DNA from: Bacteroidales bacterium UBA1182
GTDB taxonomy: Bacteria > Bacteroidota > Bacteroidia > Bacteroidales > Bacteroidaceae
NCBI GenBank assembly: GCA_002310015.1
Contig: DBYQ01000069.1
Coordinates: 2,308-10,259 of the forward strand
Direction: 5' to 3'
Length of the DNA stretch: 7,952 bases
Shown here: positions 7,222 through 7,952 of the stretch, in pieces
Layout: the number at the start of each line of letters is the position of its first letter
Numbering within the stretch: the first letter of the stretch is position 1
Notes under the pieces: generated by a model
The model's input: the letters and a program-made list of their open reading frames with translations, nothing else
The model's database searches: none
What the model was told of the DNA's origin: nothing
Translations under genes and position numbers: made by a program

Positions 7222-7952
7222 ATGAAACCAATTAGCCTACTTACATCAGCCATTGCCCTGATTTCGGCACTGTCTGTAAGCGCAGAGAACAACACCTTTG
7301 ATATAAATCTCAAGAAGACCGGCGCTCCCATCCAAAGCACCATGTACGGTATCTTTTTTGAGGACATAAACTACGCAGCCGACGGCGGACTATACGCCGA
7401 GTTGGTAAAGAACCGCTCATTCGAGTTTCCAAACGCTCTCCAGGGATGGAAGATATTCGGAAACGTACAGGTCTTGAATGACGGTCCGTTTGAGCGCAAT
7501 CCGCATTATGTACGTCTTTCAGATCCCGGTCATGCCCACAAGCATACCGGTCTAGATAATGAAGGTTTCTTTGGTATTGGTATTGAAAAAGGTGAACAGT
7601 ACAACTTCTCGGTATGGGCCAGGTCTGAGACTCCGGTCGTACTGAGAGTTGAACTGGTCAACACCGCCTCTATGGGTGAGAACCATTTTGTATGCCAACA
7701 GAGATTGACCGTAAACGGAAAGGAATGGAAACAGTACAAGGTTACTCTCCGTCCCACCGAGACACTTGAAAAAGCCACACTCCGTATATTTATGGAGACC
7801 CGTGGCGGAGCCAGCGTAGACCTTGAGCATATATCACTTTTCCCAGCCGATACCTGGAAAGGACGTGAAGGAGGACTGCGCAAGGATCTGGCACAGGCGC
7901 TTGCCGACCTGCATCCCGGCATATTCCGTTTTCCCGGCGGATGCATTGTTGA
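7222..7952 (+). CDS. Secreted GH51-type alpha-L-arabinofuranosidase, 5' part only (cut by right edge)
   Basis: The frame is open for 243 codons from ATG at 7222 to the right edge. Residues 1-21 are a signal peptide (cleavage after SVSA), so the enzyme is exported, probably to the periplasm or surface. The mature N-terminus carries YGIFFEDIN (42-50), GGLYAELV and NRSFEF (64-69), the first strand and helix of the GH51 catalytic barrel. Residues about 75-215 form a beta-rich insertion resembling a CBM4/CBM9-type carbohydrate-binding module (YNFSVWARSE, WKQYKVTL, ATLRIFMETRG, VDLEHISLFP), a domain order common in Bacteroidetes GH51 enzymes. Barrel sequence resumes with DLHPGIFRFPGGCIV (229-243). 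The catalytic acid/base and nucleophile glutamates lie beyond the window. Known family reaction: release of terminal alpha-L-arabinofuranosyl residues from arabinan, arabinoxylan or related glycans. The gene diverges from the regulator with 76 bp between start codons and has an operator-plus-promoter arrangement matching that of the lipoprotein-susC operon. GH51 also contains endoglucanases, so the exact activity is inferred. Confidence 0.93.
   Translation, partial: MKPISLLTSAIALISALSVSAENNTFDINLKKTGAPIQSTMYGIFFEDINYAADGGLYAELVKNRSFEFPNALQGWKIFGNVQVLNDGPFERNPHYVRLSDPGHAHKHTGLDNEGFFGIGIEKGEQYNFSVWARSETPVVLRVELVNTASMGENHFVCQQRLTVNGKEWKQYKVTLRPTETLEKATLRIFMETRGGASVDLEHISLFPADTWKGREGGLRKDLAQALADLHPGIFRFPGGCIV

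Noticed and set aside
7530..7946. Minus-strand open frames of 138 and 92 codons opposite the GH51 gene.
   Set aside because: The plus-strand frame carries a signal peptide and GH51 motifs, while the minus-strand translations have no recognisable features.

Overview
The window looks like the regulatory end of a polysaccharide utilization locus (PUL) from a Bacteroidales bacterium (Bacteroides, Prevotella or a relative). The evidence is a SusC-type TonB-dependent receptor, a surface-type lipoprotein, a regulator with an HTCS-like architecture, a GH51-type arabinofuranosidase, and promoters matching the Bacteroides -7 consensus TAnnTTTG. The genus cannot be fixed from the sequence alone. No RNA genes, insertion sequences or CRISPR arrays were seen.

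Layout: three genes lie on the minus strand and read leftward. They are a 997-aa membrane-spanning regulator (4152-7145), a 566-aa lipoprotein (2334-4034) and a SusC-like receptor (start at 2318, cut by the left edge after 772 codons). Lipoprotein and receptor are 15 bp apart and probably co-transcribed. No SusD-like gene is visible; it would be expected beyond the left edge. On the plus strand, diverging from the regulator, is the 5' part of a secreted GH51 alpha-L-arabinofuranosidase (7222 to the right edge), which suggests an arabinose-containing glycan (arabinan, arabinoxylan or arabinogalactan) as substrate.

The regulator has a 14-blade periplasmic propeller sensor, a Y_Y_Y domain, one membrane helix and a cytoplasmic coiled coil leading straight to an AraC-type DNA-binding domain. 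It lacks the histidine kinase and receiver modules of a classical hybrid two-component system, so it should act as a membrane-tethered one-component activator.

The most striking signal is in the two intergenic regions. Upstream of both the lipoprotein-susC operon and the GH51 gene there is a pair of CACCT(T/A)T(T/A) boxes in direct orientation, exactly 21 bp apart. In both cases the proximal box begins exactly 24 bp upstream of a perfect TAnnTTTG -7 element, and neither promoter has a TTTG at the -33 position. This is the geometry expected for an AraC-type dimer activating a promoter, and the regulator encoded here is the obvious candidate. The GH51-side pair also covers the regulator's own start codon, which predicts autoregulation.
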